Assembly: GCF_002878395.1 (NCBI RefSeq)
Contig: NW_025825179.1
Location: forward strand, 458,398 to 522,397
Reading direction: 5' to 3'
Source: Capsicum annuum
Taxonomy: Eukaryota > Streptophyta > Magnoliopsida > Solanales > Solanaceae
Length of the DNA: 64,000 bases
Positions within the stretch are counted from its first letter, which is position 1, and every line of letters begins with the position of its first letter. Of the stretch, positions 10,093 to 20,678 are shown in pieces. The notes below the pieces were generated by a model, which worked only from the letters and a program-made list of their open reading frames with translations, had not been told where the DNA came from and did not search any database. A program made the position numbers and the translations under genes.

Positions 10093-12303
10093 TCATGGTG
10101 GATTACGATTCGGGCATGTAGTTTTTTTGTGGCCAGTGCACTTACATATGGAGCACTTGTTTCTTCTTGATGAAAATGATTCTCCACGCCTCCTCTTATA
10201 TGGCTTTCTTTCTGGTTTGATAGTTCTTGGGTCAATATATGGAGGAGATATTAATCTCCCCATAAGCTCTACAGGAACAACCCAAGATTCTTTGGGAGGC
10301 ACCGGAGTAATATGCCCATTATATGCCATTTCATAATTTTCACCGAATAATATTGAGAGGAGTGCTCATAAACTTTAGGTGTATATTTATGACTGTATTG
10401 AGCTCGAAGCGCTACCACAACGGACAAGGTATTTTGTTCAAGTCAAAAACTCTACACGTACAAGATCTTATTTGAAGATCCGTAGCAGCATCACCATGAC
10501 CGGTGATACTAAATATGTAATCTGCTATTTTATGAGAGAATAACCTATTTCCCAAACTAACATTCGTTGATATTATTTTTTTAATTTCAAAAACAAATCG
10601 GGTTCTTTCTTCTGGGCACTTGAACTGCACACACCTTTCGTTAAAAAATTTTCTATACTTGTTGCTTATTTTTTCAAACATAGACTTTCATGGGAAATTC
10701 TCTTTCATCGCCAAACAATGAATTCACTGATTCAGCTATGTTTGATGTCATAATATTGTACCTATAGAAAAGAATCACTTAGTACGACATCATACTAAAC
10801 TTGTAAATCAAACAAGACATTAAATTCATAAGAATGTACCTATCTGCTGGACAGAATGCCCGGTTCCATCTCTTGAAACCGACACGTGCGAGAAATTCTT
10901 CTACCTTGGGATTCGTATCCGCTATTTGATTGAAATAGTCTAAAAACTCCTATCTACTATATGCTATAGCTGCTCTATAAAAAGGGGTGATGACCCTTTC
11001 ATTGTGATAGTTGTTTCGAATGTTCTCTCCAAGATGCCTGATGCAACAACCAAAGTAAGCTGAAGTGAAGAAAAGCGAACCCATCTTTGGAATACTTGGA
11101 TGCCTATCCGATACAAAACACAACTTTTTAGTATCTTCGACGCAGCTTCACAGTTGTTCAAAAAAAATTCATAAGAGGCATCACATTCCTTGTCCGCTAC
11201 ACAAAAAGTGATAGGAAAGATGTGATTCTCCTCACCATACGCCACCGCCACTAGAAGAACTCCATTATACCTGCTCCTTAAGAAGGTACCGTCGACGGCT
11301 ATGCCTTTTCTCAAATGTCAAAAACCTTGAATCCAAGCACCATAGGATACAAAAAAGTACTTGAACCTTCCGTTTTCACCTAGATGCAATGTCGTCTTAC
11401 TTTCAGGATTTGCGGATTCAATCATGTAATGGTAGGCATCCAGGAATGCATACCCATGCTCGAGTGTCCCCCTATCCAGGTCCTTGGCAATCCCCATAGC
11501 CATATATATCTTCCAATAACTGACCAAGACACCCAAATCTATAAAGAGTTGATTGGTCATAACCCTTGTTGAAGGGCCTTTTCCATCAAGGAAACTACTC
11601 CTAAAATATTCACCGAGGACCTTTGCCGTGGCATGAGAATTTTGGCTCGAGATGTGCTCTGAACCACATGTGTGATGCTTTTCATGTTTAAGAATGACGA
11701 ATCTATTAGAACTTGCGTACTTCACCGCTCTCAACCACCACTTGCAGTTTGAATTAGCATATTTGAAGCAAAAGACACTACTCGAACTAATCACCTTCTT
11801 TATTCTGAAATCTTTTTTCAAGCAAGAAATAAATAAAATAGTTCATTCTTGTCCTTGAATGACATTCTAATAAAAAATCCGGTCCCATCATCTTGAAGAT
11901 TTCCAAAATATGTCGATTGAAAAGAACTGCACATCATATTATTCGCATCAATGGCCGTAGGTGTTTGATCATCATCTGGAATATTCATGTCTAGATCATC
12001 CAACCTATCATCAAAGAAGTCTTCTAGTTCTTCTTCTTCTACGTTCTAGTTTTCATTCTCTCTCATCTTTTCAACCATGTACACCCTTAACACCGACCTA
12101 GTTGAATCACTTAGATAAGCAGGCAACCAAACCTGATCAGTTATGTTGAAAGGCAGTACCCTTTGATTTTCAAAGGAGCTGTGCATGTAGCTGATGGCGA
12201 GTTCTTTCGATTGACAATTTAGTCCACAAAATTTGATGATTAAGTTCATAAAATCATCATACAAAACATCATTTTGGACTATCATAGCTATCATCTCTAG
12301 CAT
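10093..12303 (-). pseudogene. Mutator-like (MULE) transposase, SWIM/CCHC type, multiply broken
   Basis: In coding order: an N-terminal segment from ATG 12303; an acidic linker (DDLDMNIPDDD); a MuDR-type DNA-binding domain (CKWWLRAVKYASSNRFVI, HTCGSEH, about 11780-11650); YFFVSYGAWIQGF; the catalytic domain with the first Asp in VDGTFL (near 11295) and the second in FVSDRHPSIPKM (near 11115); YNIMTSNIAES (near 10755); a SWIM finger start CTCRVFDLNKIPCP (near 10450); and a C-terminal CCHC knuckle CSICKCTGHKKTTC (near 10125). An intron at 10839-10762 has GT-AG borders. Damage: TAG near 12048, frameshift near 11820, TGA near 11318 (after IQGF), frameshift before FVSDRHPSI, another after the intron near 10690, a deletion at the SWIM histidine (CP then LW instead of CPH), and a frameshift near 10330. 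Intact relatives catalyse cut-and-paste transposition. This copy cannot make a full protein. The reading matches plant MULE transposases throughout, so the call is secure. Confidence 0.92.
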
Positions 12304-12404
12304 TTCACCCTCCTTCCAACGCCATACATATCGATTGTTCTTCTCGATCCATTAACCATAACAATCCACCCCTATTATTATTGATCCCTCCATGAATGAA
12401 TCCC

Positions 12405-12930
12405 AACAGATGTATAATCTATTGCAATAGGTAAGTGATCAGTGGCAATAGATTACTTACCTGTTGGGATTCATGTTATGCTCCTGAATATCTGTTGCAA
12501 CAGATGAAACACCTGTTGGGATTGATGTTACAGTACTAAATCACTTTTAAAGCTGATTCCAACAGATGAGTGATATATTGCAACTGATAATTAACATGTT
12601 GCGACAGATGACTTACCTGTTGTAACAGGTTAGAAATCTGTTGTAACAGATATTAACCCTGTTACAATAGATAACACTTCTATTGGAATCATGTTTAGGT
12701 TCTGTTGCAACAGGTTACTAATCTATTGAAACAGATATTTATCATGTCGTACCAGATAACTAATCTGTTGTAACAGATGTGTCAAATGTTGCAACAGATG
12801 ACCCATCTATTTAAACATGAATCCAATATATCAGTCTTCCATTGAAACAGATATCTCATCTATCGCAACGAATGATTTATCTATTTAAACAGATGGATCT
12901 TATGTTGGATTCATGATCGGGTTCTATCCA
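12405..12930. repeat. Dense palindromic ATCTGTTG/CAACAGAT cluster upstream of the transposase
   Basis: About 500 bp made of half sites and near-perfect palindromes at about 20-40 bp spacing, for example ATCTGTTGCAACAGATG near 12490, CTGTTGTAACAG near 12620 and TTCTGTTGCAACAGG near 12700. It sits directly 5' of the minus-strand transposase start, where a MULE would have its sub-terminal or terminal region. Confidence 0.88.
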
Positions 12931-14855
12931 TTGTTGGAAGAACAACAACACAGTAGCAATTATCCAGATAACAAATTCAACTAAAAATCATAATTTGACT
13001 TACCAATGTCTCCTATGAAGTAATGCTAAAGTGGAAAGTGATGTTCGAAATAAAATTTGACCTAAGAAATTGGTCAAATAGCAACAGTAGCGGTAATAAC
13101 AACAACAACAAATGATCAACAAAAAGAAGAGAAAGATGATAATGAAGTAGAAGATGATGATAATGAAGCAGAAGATGATGAATAAAGCAGCAGTAACAAT
13201 GAACAACAAAAATCGCTAAGAGAGAGAAAACAACAATGGGTAAGAAGAGAGAGAAAGAAACCTTTTTTTCCTCCGTTTTTCGTTATATAGGTAAATATTT
13301 GGATCGAAGTGTAAATTTAAAAACTTGTGAGTTATTTTCAAACTTCCCCAACTTTTTAATCCACAATAAAGTAATTGTCACCTCCACTCAATAATTAAGA
13401 CTTGTGTCACTTACACCTCATTTTAAAACTCTTTTGTCACCTACAGCTCAAAAGCCTAAGAAACATCTACAAAAAATAATTTATTAAGTATGACTTTTAA
13501 TTATTTAGTTTAAATAATATTTTTTTCATAAATCATACAATAGTTTGTAGCATCTTATACTAACCAAATATTGTATCATTTAAAAAAAAAATTGTCCAAT
13601 CTCTAAAGTTTAATTGAGAAAAAATAATAAAATTAATTAAATATAAGGCAAAAATTAATTTAGATCTTTAAAAAATTTTATTTAAAAATATCCAGTAAAA
13701 TAAAAAGGAAAAAAATTTTAGTGTGTGCATTTGTTTGAAAATAAAATAAAGCCTAAAACATACCATAAGAAAAAATGTAAACTTATAAAGATCTTTACTC
13801 CTTCCGTTTTAATTTATTTATTTGATTTTGACTTAGCATAAAGTTTTTTAAAAAAAAGTAACAAATCTTTTTAAATTTTATGGTATTAAACTAAAAATAA
13901 GTGGAAAGGACAAAATATCTATTGATCATGTTGTCTTAAACACCTGGAAAGTTGAAGTTAATCCAAGAAAGAAAAAAGACATTTTTTTTAAATGACAAAA
14001 AAAATAGGACAAAAAATTAAACAGCTATATAATTTAACATTTTAAAAATATCAAAAAATAATCAAACTATATTGTAATAATATAATGGTACAAAACAGAC
14101 AAAAAATAAAAATAGCAAAAAATAAAAAATAAATTACAAATATAAATGTTAATGTTGTAAGCACGGCCCAAACGATACTAATTTTTATATATATGAGATA
14201 AAAGATGAAAAATAACTAGGAATTTTGGTGCAACGGAATAACAAAATAATTTATGAGAGATTTCATGTTTTATTTAAATAACAAAATCATGCATAACTTA
14301 GTGTAGACAAAATGTATTATTAATTCCTACGCTGCTCATACGGTAACACCTACATAATCAATTTCTTCATTAATAATACTTGCATATTTAGTCCTCATAT
14401 TACTAATGTTTATGTAACTCTTCTAGTCACACATCAAACAACACCTAAAATAATTGAAAATTATGAGTAAAAATTAAACTTTTGCTTTTCTAGAGAACCA
14501 ACAACACAAGGAAAATATACTTTTTTAACTTTAATAAAGGCAACATAAGAAGAAGGGTGGCAATACCACATATTTCTTATGGTCCAACACCAAAGTTGGG
14601 GTAGGAATTGAATTGACCTAAGTATTTTCCCTTGTCAATTCTGTACACCTTTTTGGATACAAAACAAAGGGGTTGATTTTGCAAGAAGGCACTGCTATTA
14701 GATGTACTGATTGCACTAAAGGCAAAAAATGGCAAATATATCTTTAATTATGATAAATTGTACGTATATATTCTTCATACTTTAGGTGTATATATATGCC
14801 TCTACAATTAATGAATACGTATATACAATAGCGGCATATGTGTACCCAAAATATG
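12931..14855. other. AT-rich intergenic DNA; no gene seen
   Basis: Starts with the likely 5' flank of the transposase, including a purine-rich GAT/GAA repeat at 13125-13190 and AGAGAGA runs at 13215-13260. AT-rich sequence follows, with a possible MITE at 13797-14020. No open frame has coding character. I could not place a convincing MULE terminal inverted repeat here. A pair of similar phrases (TACGTATATA at 14762 and 14818) is too short to classify. Confidence 0.45.
13797..14020. mobile_element. Possible Stowaway-like MITE
   Basis: The left end TACTCCTTCCGTTTTAATTT is typical of plant Stowaway-type ends. The right end (near AATAGGACAAAAAATTA) is degenerate, so the boundary is uncertain. 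Confidence 0.3.
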
Positions 14856-14859
14856 ATGG

Positions 14860-16126
14860 TGTAAGAACACACATATCGAAGGCAATTAACAAGGATCAAT
14901 CTAACTTACATGAAATCTAGATAACATAATTAAAGATAGATATTGATGAATTTACTAACCTGTTGAAGCTTTTACAGAAGTCGCCCAAAGCAATGCTCTC
15001 CAAGACTGCAATCTTCTACTAAAATCAGACTAAACTTTTTCAATCAACACTTGAGTGGTAAGTGTAAATTTATTTTTTCGTAAGGATGATTCTGGTGAAA
15101 ACCTTAGCCCTATACGTATACACAATTTCAATTGTGTAACTGTTAAAGCATTACTTAACCATCAATATCCCAAAAACGTTTTTTCCATTAAACACCAAAA
15201 ATATTTTTTCCTGAATTAGTAAAAACGTTTATATATTTAATATCAAAACGTTTTTTCCAAGAATATGAAAATATTTTTCTATTTAAATGCTAACGTTTTA
15301 TTTCTATTTTGTTCCGAGTTGATTAATTAATCTAGCATAACAGGGACCACAAATTTATAAATTGAGCCTTCCAATTATGATATCAATTCGCAAAATTAAT
15401 GAATTATCATATCACAATAAATTAAAAATTATTTCACTAAAAAACTGTAATTGCACTTCTCGATTATATTTCGAAATCTACCATTACATCTAATTTAACT
15501 CCCTTTATTAGAATTACTGACACCGGTCAATTAAATTAAATTTTTTGAAAATTTTAATTGATTGATAATTTAATCATTTATTTATAATGCATAACTTATT
15601 CACATGATGAATATAAAATTCATCTGCAGTATTTTCATATGAAAACTTATAAGCAATCATAAAGAGGTGTCTTCTATCTCAAGTCCGAGTCATGGTTCTA
15701 TCAACTAATTATTATTTCACTAAGTGATTCGTCCGCATCCAATCTGTTAGAAATATATTGACTCATAAAATAGTCTCACCTTTTAATAGATTAAAATAAT
15801 AAATCAAACCACATAGGTCATAATAACTATATCAAGATTAAGAGTATAAGTATATATAATAGACTAGAGAAGTTTTTTATTAATATTTCGAACATAAATA
15901 AACATCTCTAATTGGTCCATTCAATACATACGAATGTACTAGCACAAGAAGTTGGAATATTACATCTCATAATTACGATCAAATTATATTTAATCTTATA
16001 CTACAATCATCAATATGTTTGTCTTACCTCATTTTTTATTGTGAACATTAATTTATAACTTATAAGAACCGACAATTTTATTCTTTCATGTATAAGTTAA
16101 AATATTGTTAGTAGTATATCCTAACA
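14860..16126 (-). mobile_element. 3' LTR of copia A (left boundary approximate)
   Basis: On the minus strand the LTR begins TGTTAGGATATACTAC at 16126, immediately after a GTGGGAGAT polypurine tract and the end of the copia polyprotein. The far end is not certain: the other LTR of this element is not in the window and I saw no clear target duplication. The boundary near 14860 is a guess from a change in sequence character. The interior is AT-rich and non-coding. Confidence 0.55.
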
Positions 16127-16135
16127 ATCTCCCAC
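16127..16135 (-). promoter_or_regulatory. Polypurine tract of copia A
   Basis: GTGGGAGAT on the minus strand, directly before the LTR start TGTTAGG and shortly after the polyprotein stop at 16142. This is the normal position of the plus-strand primer in copia elements. Confidence 0.7.
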
Positions 16136-16141
16136 ATAGAC

Positions 16142-16661
16142 TCATAACCATGCATGCACAATTTTAACATTCATTTCTTTCACATGCTTATCAAAAACCT
16201 TTTGGGTTAAGCCCTTTGTAAATGGGTCTGCCAATTCTTTTTTTGAGCCGATCTTCAAAACTCTCACATCACCCCTTTGAGTTATATCCTGAATCAAGTG
16301 ATATTTTCTCTCAATATGCTTATTTCTTTTATGGCTTCATGGTTCTTTCGAGTTTGCAACTGCACCATTATTGCCACAATAAAATGGCAGTGTTGTTTGA
16401 ACCGAAAGAATAACTCCAAACTCTTTTAGAAAGTTACCTAGCCAAAGAGCCTCCTTAGCCGCCTCAGAGGCAGCTACATATTCGGCTTCCATAGTAGAAT
16501 CAACAACACATGATTGTTTTATGCTCCTCCAAACAATGGCTCCACCTCCTAAAGTAAATACATATTTTGAGGTAGATTTTCTTGAATCTTTAAATGATTG
16601 AAAATTTGAATTTGTATACCCAATAGATACAAGATCCCTAGTGCAAAAAAACAAGCATGTA
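16142..16661 (-). pseudogene. Copia A polyprotein, C-terminal RNase H part
   Basis: Minus-strand frame with the copia RNase H signature: LVSIGYTNSNFQSFKDSRKS, GGGAIVWRSIKQSCV, STMEAEYVAASEAAKEALWL, LPFYCGNNGAVANSKEP. A TGA interrupts after KEP (near 16337), then the frame continues SHKRNKHIERKYHLI and ADPFTKGLTQKVFDKHV to the stop at 16142. The N-terminal side is cut at 16666 by the Tat/Ogre-like insertion, and the upstream reverse transcriptase resumes at 29713. Asp to Asn changes in the SDF- and CDN-type positions suggest decay. Confidence 0.9.
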
Positions 16662-16915
16662 AATCCTGTCATACTTGATTTTTACCTAAGGTTAAAACGA
16701 GCACGACATTATGGACTCTAAAAAAAGATTAATTTATACAGAGTTGCCACCTAATTTTAAGGAAAAATAGAAAACCTACTTATTTGTTTGACAAGTATGA
16801 CTTTATTTCAATCGACCAAACCAATTTAAATTTTAGGTAAGGATTCAAATTATTCTAAAGGGAAGGGGCTAGGCACCCTTCAAAATCAATAAATGTGGTT
16901 CCCAATCAAAATCAT

Positions 16916-18450
16916 TTTTCCTCTCCAACTTTGTCTTAAAAATTAAACTCCCCCCTCAACTTTGTATAATAATCATACTCCCCCCTTTATCCTAATTGAC
17001 TTTTTAAAATTTCTATTTTACCCTTTATCCTCAATTTTTTTATTCTTTTTTGAACTTCTTTAAAATCATCATATTTTCATTTTAAAAAAAATTCATATAA
17101 CAAATTTTTCATAAAAACATAAACATTATTCATATAACAAAATTTTCATAAAAACATAAACATTATCTTCTAGAAAAAAAAAAGTAAGAAATATATCAGC
17201 TAATGATGATCTTTATGAAGTAAATTAGAATAAAAAGAAAATTAGTTTTATTAATAATTATCAAAACTATAAAATTTATTTTAACAAGTGAAAATAATAA
17301 GTACTACTAATTTTATAAAAATATTTCAATGCAGAAAAGACAAACAATAAATGAAAAAGATAAGCCTCTAGTACCACTCCGAACTATGGTCAAAGTTGTT
17401 ACGACACACTCCAACTTCACAGGGGTCCTATTATCCCCTGAACTCAAATTTAGCGTATTTTTATCATTTTTTTGTGCTAATGTGACACCTTTATTACATA
17501 AAATGGAGTCCATATCAAATGTGTCACGCCATCTAAAACGATTGACAAAAGGTATCATGTTAGCTAAAAAGATTGATAAAAACACATTAAAATTTAGTTT
17601 AAGGGGTAATAGGACCCCCGTGAAGTTAACGTGTGTCGTAGCAAATTTAATCATAGTTCAGGGATACTAGATGTTTTTCTCGAATAAAAATAAGGTCAAA
17701 TTTTAAAGATTATATTTACTTATATCAATTATAAAATATGTAATACTCTATTAATGGCAATCACAGCTTATTTACTGATATAGACAATAGATAATATCGT
17801 TTCTTATTACTTGATCCTCATGCTAAAAATAAATGTTTTAGTTTATCTGCTCAATTTGTGAAATCAAGAGAATTGTATTATATTTTTTATCTACCTTTTA
17901 GCGTTAAATAATTATATAAAGTAACAATACAGACAAATTTTAAATTTTAAATTATCATTAATAAAGTTAATTTTGCAAAAAAATATACCTCTAACATGTA
18001 TGTATAATAACTTATCTCATCACTGTGGTATAAATGGTGCGACAAATAATTTTGAGATTACCTAATACATCTAATTAAACGCAGGATAAATAATCATGAA
18101 CTTTATTTCTAAATTATTATAATTATATCTCACACCAAACAACTCTTTAATACATATAATACTAAAATAACGATCTTAAAATATAACATTAAATTTTGAG
18201 ATAAATTTATAAAACATATTAATTTGCGTATAAAGTTAATAAAATTAAATTAAATGCTACAAATATCCATGTTAAAAAAATATTCATTACATATAATATA
18301 AAAAAATATTACATAAATATAGAATTAAAACTATAAAGACAAAATAGACATTGAATGGAATAAAAGGAAGAATATGATTATTGTTCAATATTGAGAGAGG
18401 AGTTTGATTTTTTAATTAAAATTGGGGTAAAAATGAAAAAAGAAGAAAAA
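16916..18450. mobile_element. TIR element of about 1.5 kb inside the 3' LTR
   Basis: The left end (about 16916-17010: AAATTAAACTCCCCCCTCAA, ATAATCATACTCCCCC) is repeated in reverse complement at the right end (about 18370-18450: AATCAAACTCCTCTCTCAA, ATAATCATATTCTTCC). The counterpart LTR lacks this whole region. It has no coding sequence and encloses a fold-back MITE at 17351-17682. The superfamily is not determined, and exact ends and target duplication are unclear. Confidence 0.5.
17351..17682. mobile_element. Fold-back MITE with TIRs of about 160 bp, nested in the TIR element
   Basis: 17351-17515 reads as the reverse complement of about 17520-17682. Shared phrases are CTAGTA, GAACTATG, ACGACACAC, GGGGTCCTATTA and TTTTTATCA. 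Because the arms are inverted copies, both strands give look-alike 113-residue open frames (THxNFTGVLL...). These are by-products, not genes. The element is almost all TIR. Confidence 0.75.
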
Positions 18451-19494
18451 AAAAAGTCAATGTTTGTAAATATATGTATTGAAATAATACAATGCGTATG
18501 TTTTCGTAAAATACATATTAACAAAAGAATATAAATATTTGTATAAAAAAGGCAAGATTGAATAAAGAAAAATTGTTCTAAAGAAAAAGACTAAGTAATA
18601 TTTTTTTAGTGTAAAAGTGTGAATTATTTAGTCAAATATCTAAATCAATTTTAATATAAATATTAACGACCTAAATTTATCTAAACGCGTGATAAGGATT
18701 GTATAAATAGAGAATATCCCGTCCAACGTCTCAAAAATAAAGATTTCTATTTCACTAATATTTGTACAATGATAAGAATAAAAGAAATACAAATACAAAA
18801 AATTTAAGATCTTCTTTGAATATCATTCTTGATAAGTATTCCCAGGAACATGTACAAACACTTGTAATAAAAATATTAATAACAAATAAATAATTATAAA
18901 AAGACATGTGCACATATATATATTTAAAAATATATAATTTTTATTAAAAAGCGAGTTCAGATAAAATTTTCAAAAAAATTATAAAAATTTCATCATTATC
19001 CAAATTTATTTATTTTATTACGTATTTATATATATAATATCCATCTTTTATTTACCCAGGCTCAAAAATCAACAAAAAATTACTTCATCATCCAAATATT
19101 AATTATTAACACTAAAAATTAAAGCAAGATTAGTGACAGTACGAAAAAGAGCAGCCACCCAAATGTTCAAAAATAACAAAATAAATTAGCAAATCAAAAA
19201 CAGAAAAGTAACTTACAATAAACATTTAACAGAAAAATATTAATATCACATCACATTAAATACAAACAAAAAACTTAACCACCATGAACACTGAATCAAC
19301 CCCAAAGAGAATAACATTTAATAGGTTGATAATATCAAATCCAAATAGAAGGCCCCAAAACGTCAATTAATTATTAGTTAAATTAGTACTAACGACGGAG
19401 ATAATAAAAGAAGGAGAACAAACCAATAAAGTAAACAAGAATATAATAATATAATAACAGAAAAATCAATAAGCAATGCTAAAGTAATAAACAG

Positions 19495-19800
19495 TAAAAT
19501 CAATGTTCAAAAATAAACACGAAAGGGAAAAGTGGAAGAAAGGCCACCAAAACCGGCCAGATCTGGCGATTTGTCGCCGGAGGGATTCGCCGGAAACGCA
19601 AAAAAAGAGGGCGACGCCGGTGGTTTGGGCTGGAGCTCGCCGGAGATGGAGGAAGAGGAGAGAGGGGTGTGATGGTGCGGTTATGGTTGCTGGTTCGTTT
19701 TGGCGGCGGGGGTGGCTGAAAGCTCAAGGTTTGTTGGTGGCTGGCTGCGAAGAAAAGGAGTAAGGGCGGCGCGGTGGCTGGAATAGGGTGTAAGAAATGA
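19495..19800. other. GC-rich island in the 3' LTR, conserved in the 5' LTR
   Basis: A GC-rich stretch in otherwise AT-rich LTR sequence, with repeated CGCCGG/CCGGCG motifs. The 5' LTR has the same island at 28400-28650 plus 28998-29060, split by a MITE. On the minus strand it reads as a Pro/Ser/Arg-rich frame (starting MSFQPPPPPKRTSN), on the plus strand as an Arg/Lys-rich frame. Neither is clearly kept open between LTRs, so I treat it as a leader or regulatory part of the LTR transcript, not a gene. Confidence 0.55.
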
Positions 19801-19837
19801 ACGAGCGGCTGATTTGTGTAATGTATGGTGTATTGTG

Positions 19838-20005
19838 TACTCCACCGTTTAAAAACGAACTATCTATTTTGATTTAACATAAAATTTAAAAAATAAAGAA
19901 ATTTTTAAATTTGATGATTTTAAATGATGGTGTTAAATTAAAATTATATTAAATATATTAAAATATTTTTTAATTTTTTATTTTAAATAGAACATGTGAA
20001 AAAAA
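19838..20005. mobile_element. Possible Stowaway-like remnant
   Basis: Starts GTACTCCACCGTTTAAAAAC and continues with AT-rich sequence like the 13797 element (TTTGATTTAACATAAAATTT). It is missing at the matching place in the 5' LTR (near 29120). The right end is not visible. Confidence 0.25.
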
Positions 20006-20678
20006 AAAATTAAACTATTTCCAAAAAAAAAAAATTATATTTTTTTATTAAGAAAAAATAAATGCCCCCTCATTTATTTATAATAAAAAAGAAATATTCA
20101 CTTTATCCAAAAAATAAAAAGTTAACTCCATTTGTTCGCTTAACACCTTTTTTAGTCTAAATATTAATCAAATGATTTTTCACCTTTCTAGCCAATAGAT
20201 CAAAATTTTTTATCCAATGAATTAAAACTGTAACCTATTATCTCAAATGTCAACTTTTTAAAAATGACGAAATCTTGAATTGATCGATTTACTACTCTGT
20301 GTATTAAAATAATTAAATCGACTCATAACGTACAAAATAATAAATATCAATATATAATTACAGAAAAATATAAATATCATGTAGTAAAAAATTATAGTAT
20401 TATGTTGTGTACGTATGCAAATGACTGTGCAAAAATATTAAAATAATAATAAATTGATAAAAATTCTAAAATTTACGAAATTAAAAATAATTATCAATAA
20501 ATTATGTAAAATTCAAATATGACAATAAATGAGTAAAAATTCTAAAATAATGATGATTATCAACAATTTATTAATAATTATAAAAAATATGTGAAAAATT
20601 GCATACTATGTCATTTAATGATCAGGGAGTGTAAATGCGTTAATTTTAAGTATGGAGAGTCAAAATTAAGTGTCAACA

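Larger units (their letters stand above)
16667..20678 (-). repeat. 3' LTR of the Tat/Ogre-like element (4.0 kb)
   Basis: Plus-strand ends are TGTCATAC (16667) and TGTCAACA (20678). It matches the other LTR over most blocks, including the GC-rich segment near 19500-19800 and the closing AAATGCGTTAATTTTAAG. It is longer because a 1.5 kb TIR element (16916-18450) is inserted, and it lacks the 1.3 kb and 0.35 kb elements found in the 5' LTR. Confidence 0.85.

Noticed and set aside
13000..13209. Hydrophobic frame of 69 codons resembling a membrane protein
   Set aside because: It is the reverse reading of a GAT/GAA/ATA purine-rich repeat; homopolymer-like Ile/Phe content explains the hydrophobicity.
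14520..14750. Possible zinc-finger coding piece (RCTDCTKGKKW) on the plus strand
   Set aside because: One C-x2-C pair in a short frame between AT-rich sequence, with no second pair and no start; chance is likely.
17313..17670. Two overlapping 113-codon frames on opposite strands with similar proteins
   Set aside because: The similarity comes from the inverted repeat of a fold-back MITE, not from coding constraint.
19500..19763. Pro-rich (minus) or Arg-rich (plus) ORFs in the Tat/Ogre-like LTR as a possible captured gene
   Set aside because: The frames differ between the two LTR copies, one is interrupted by a MITE, and no domain is visible. Recorded as a GC-rich island instead.
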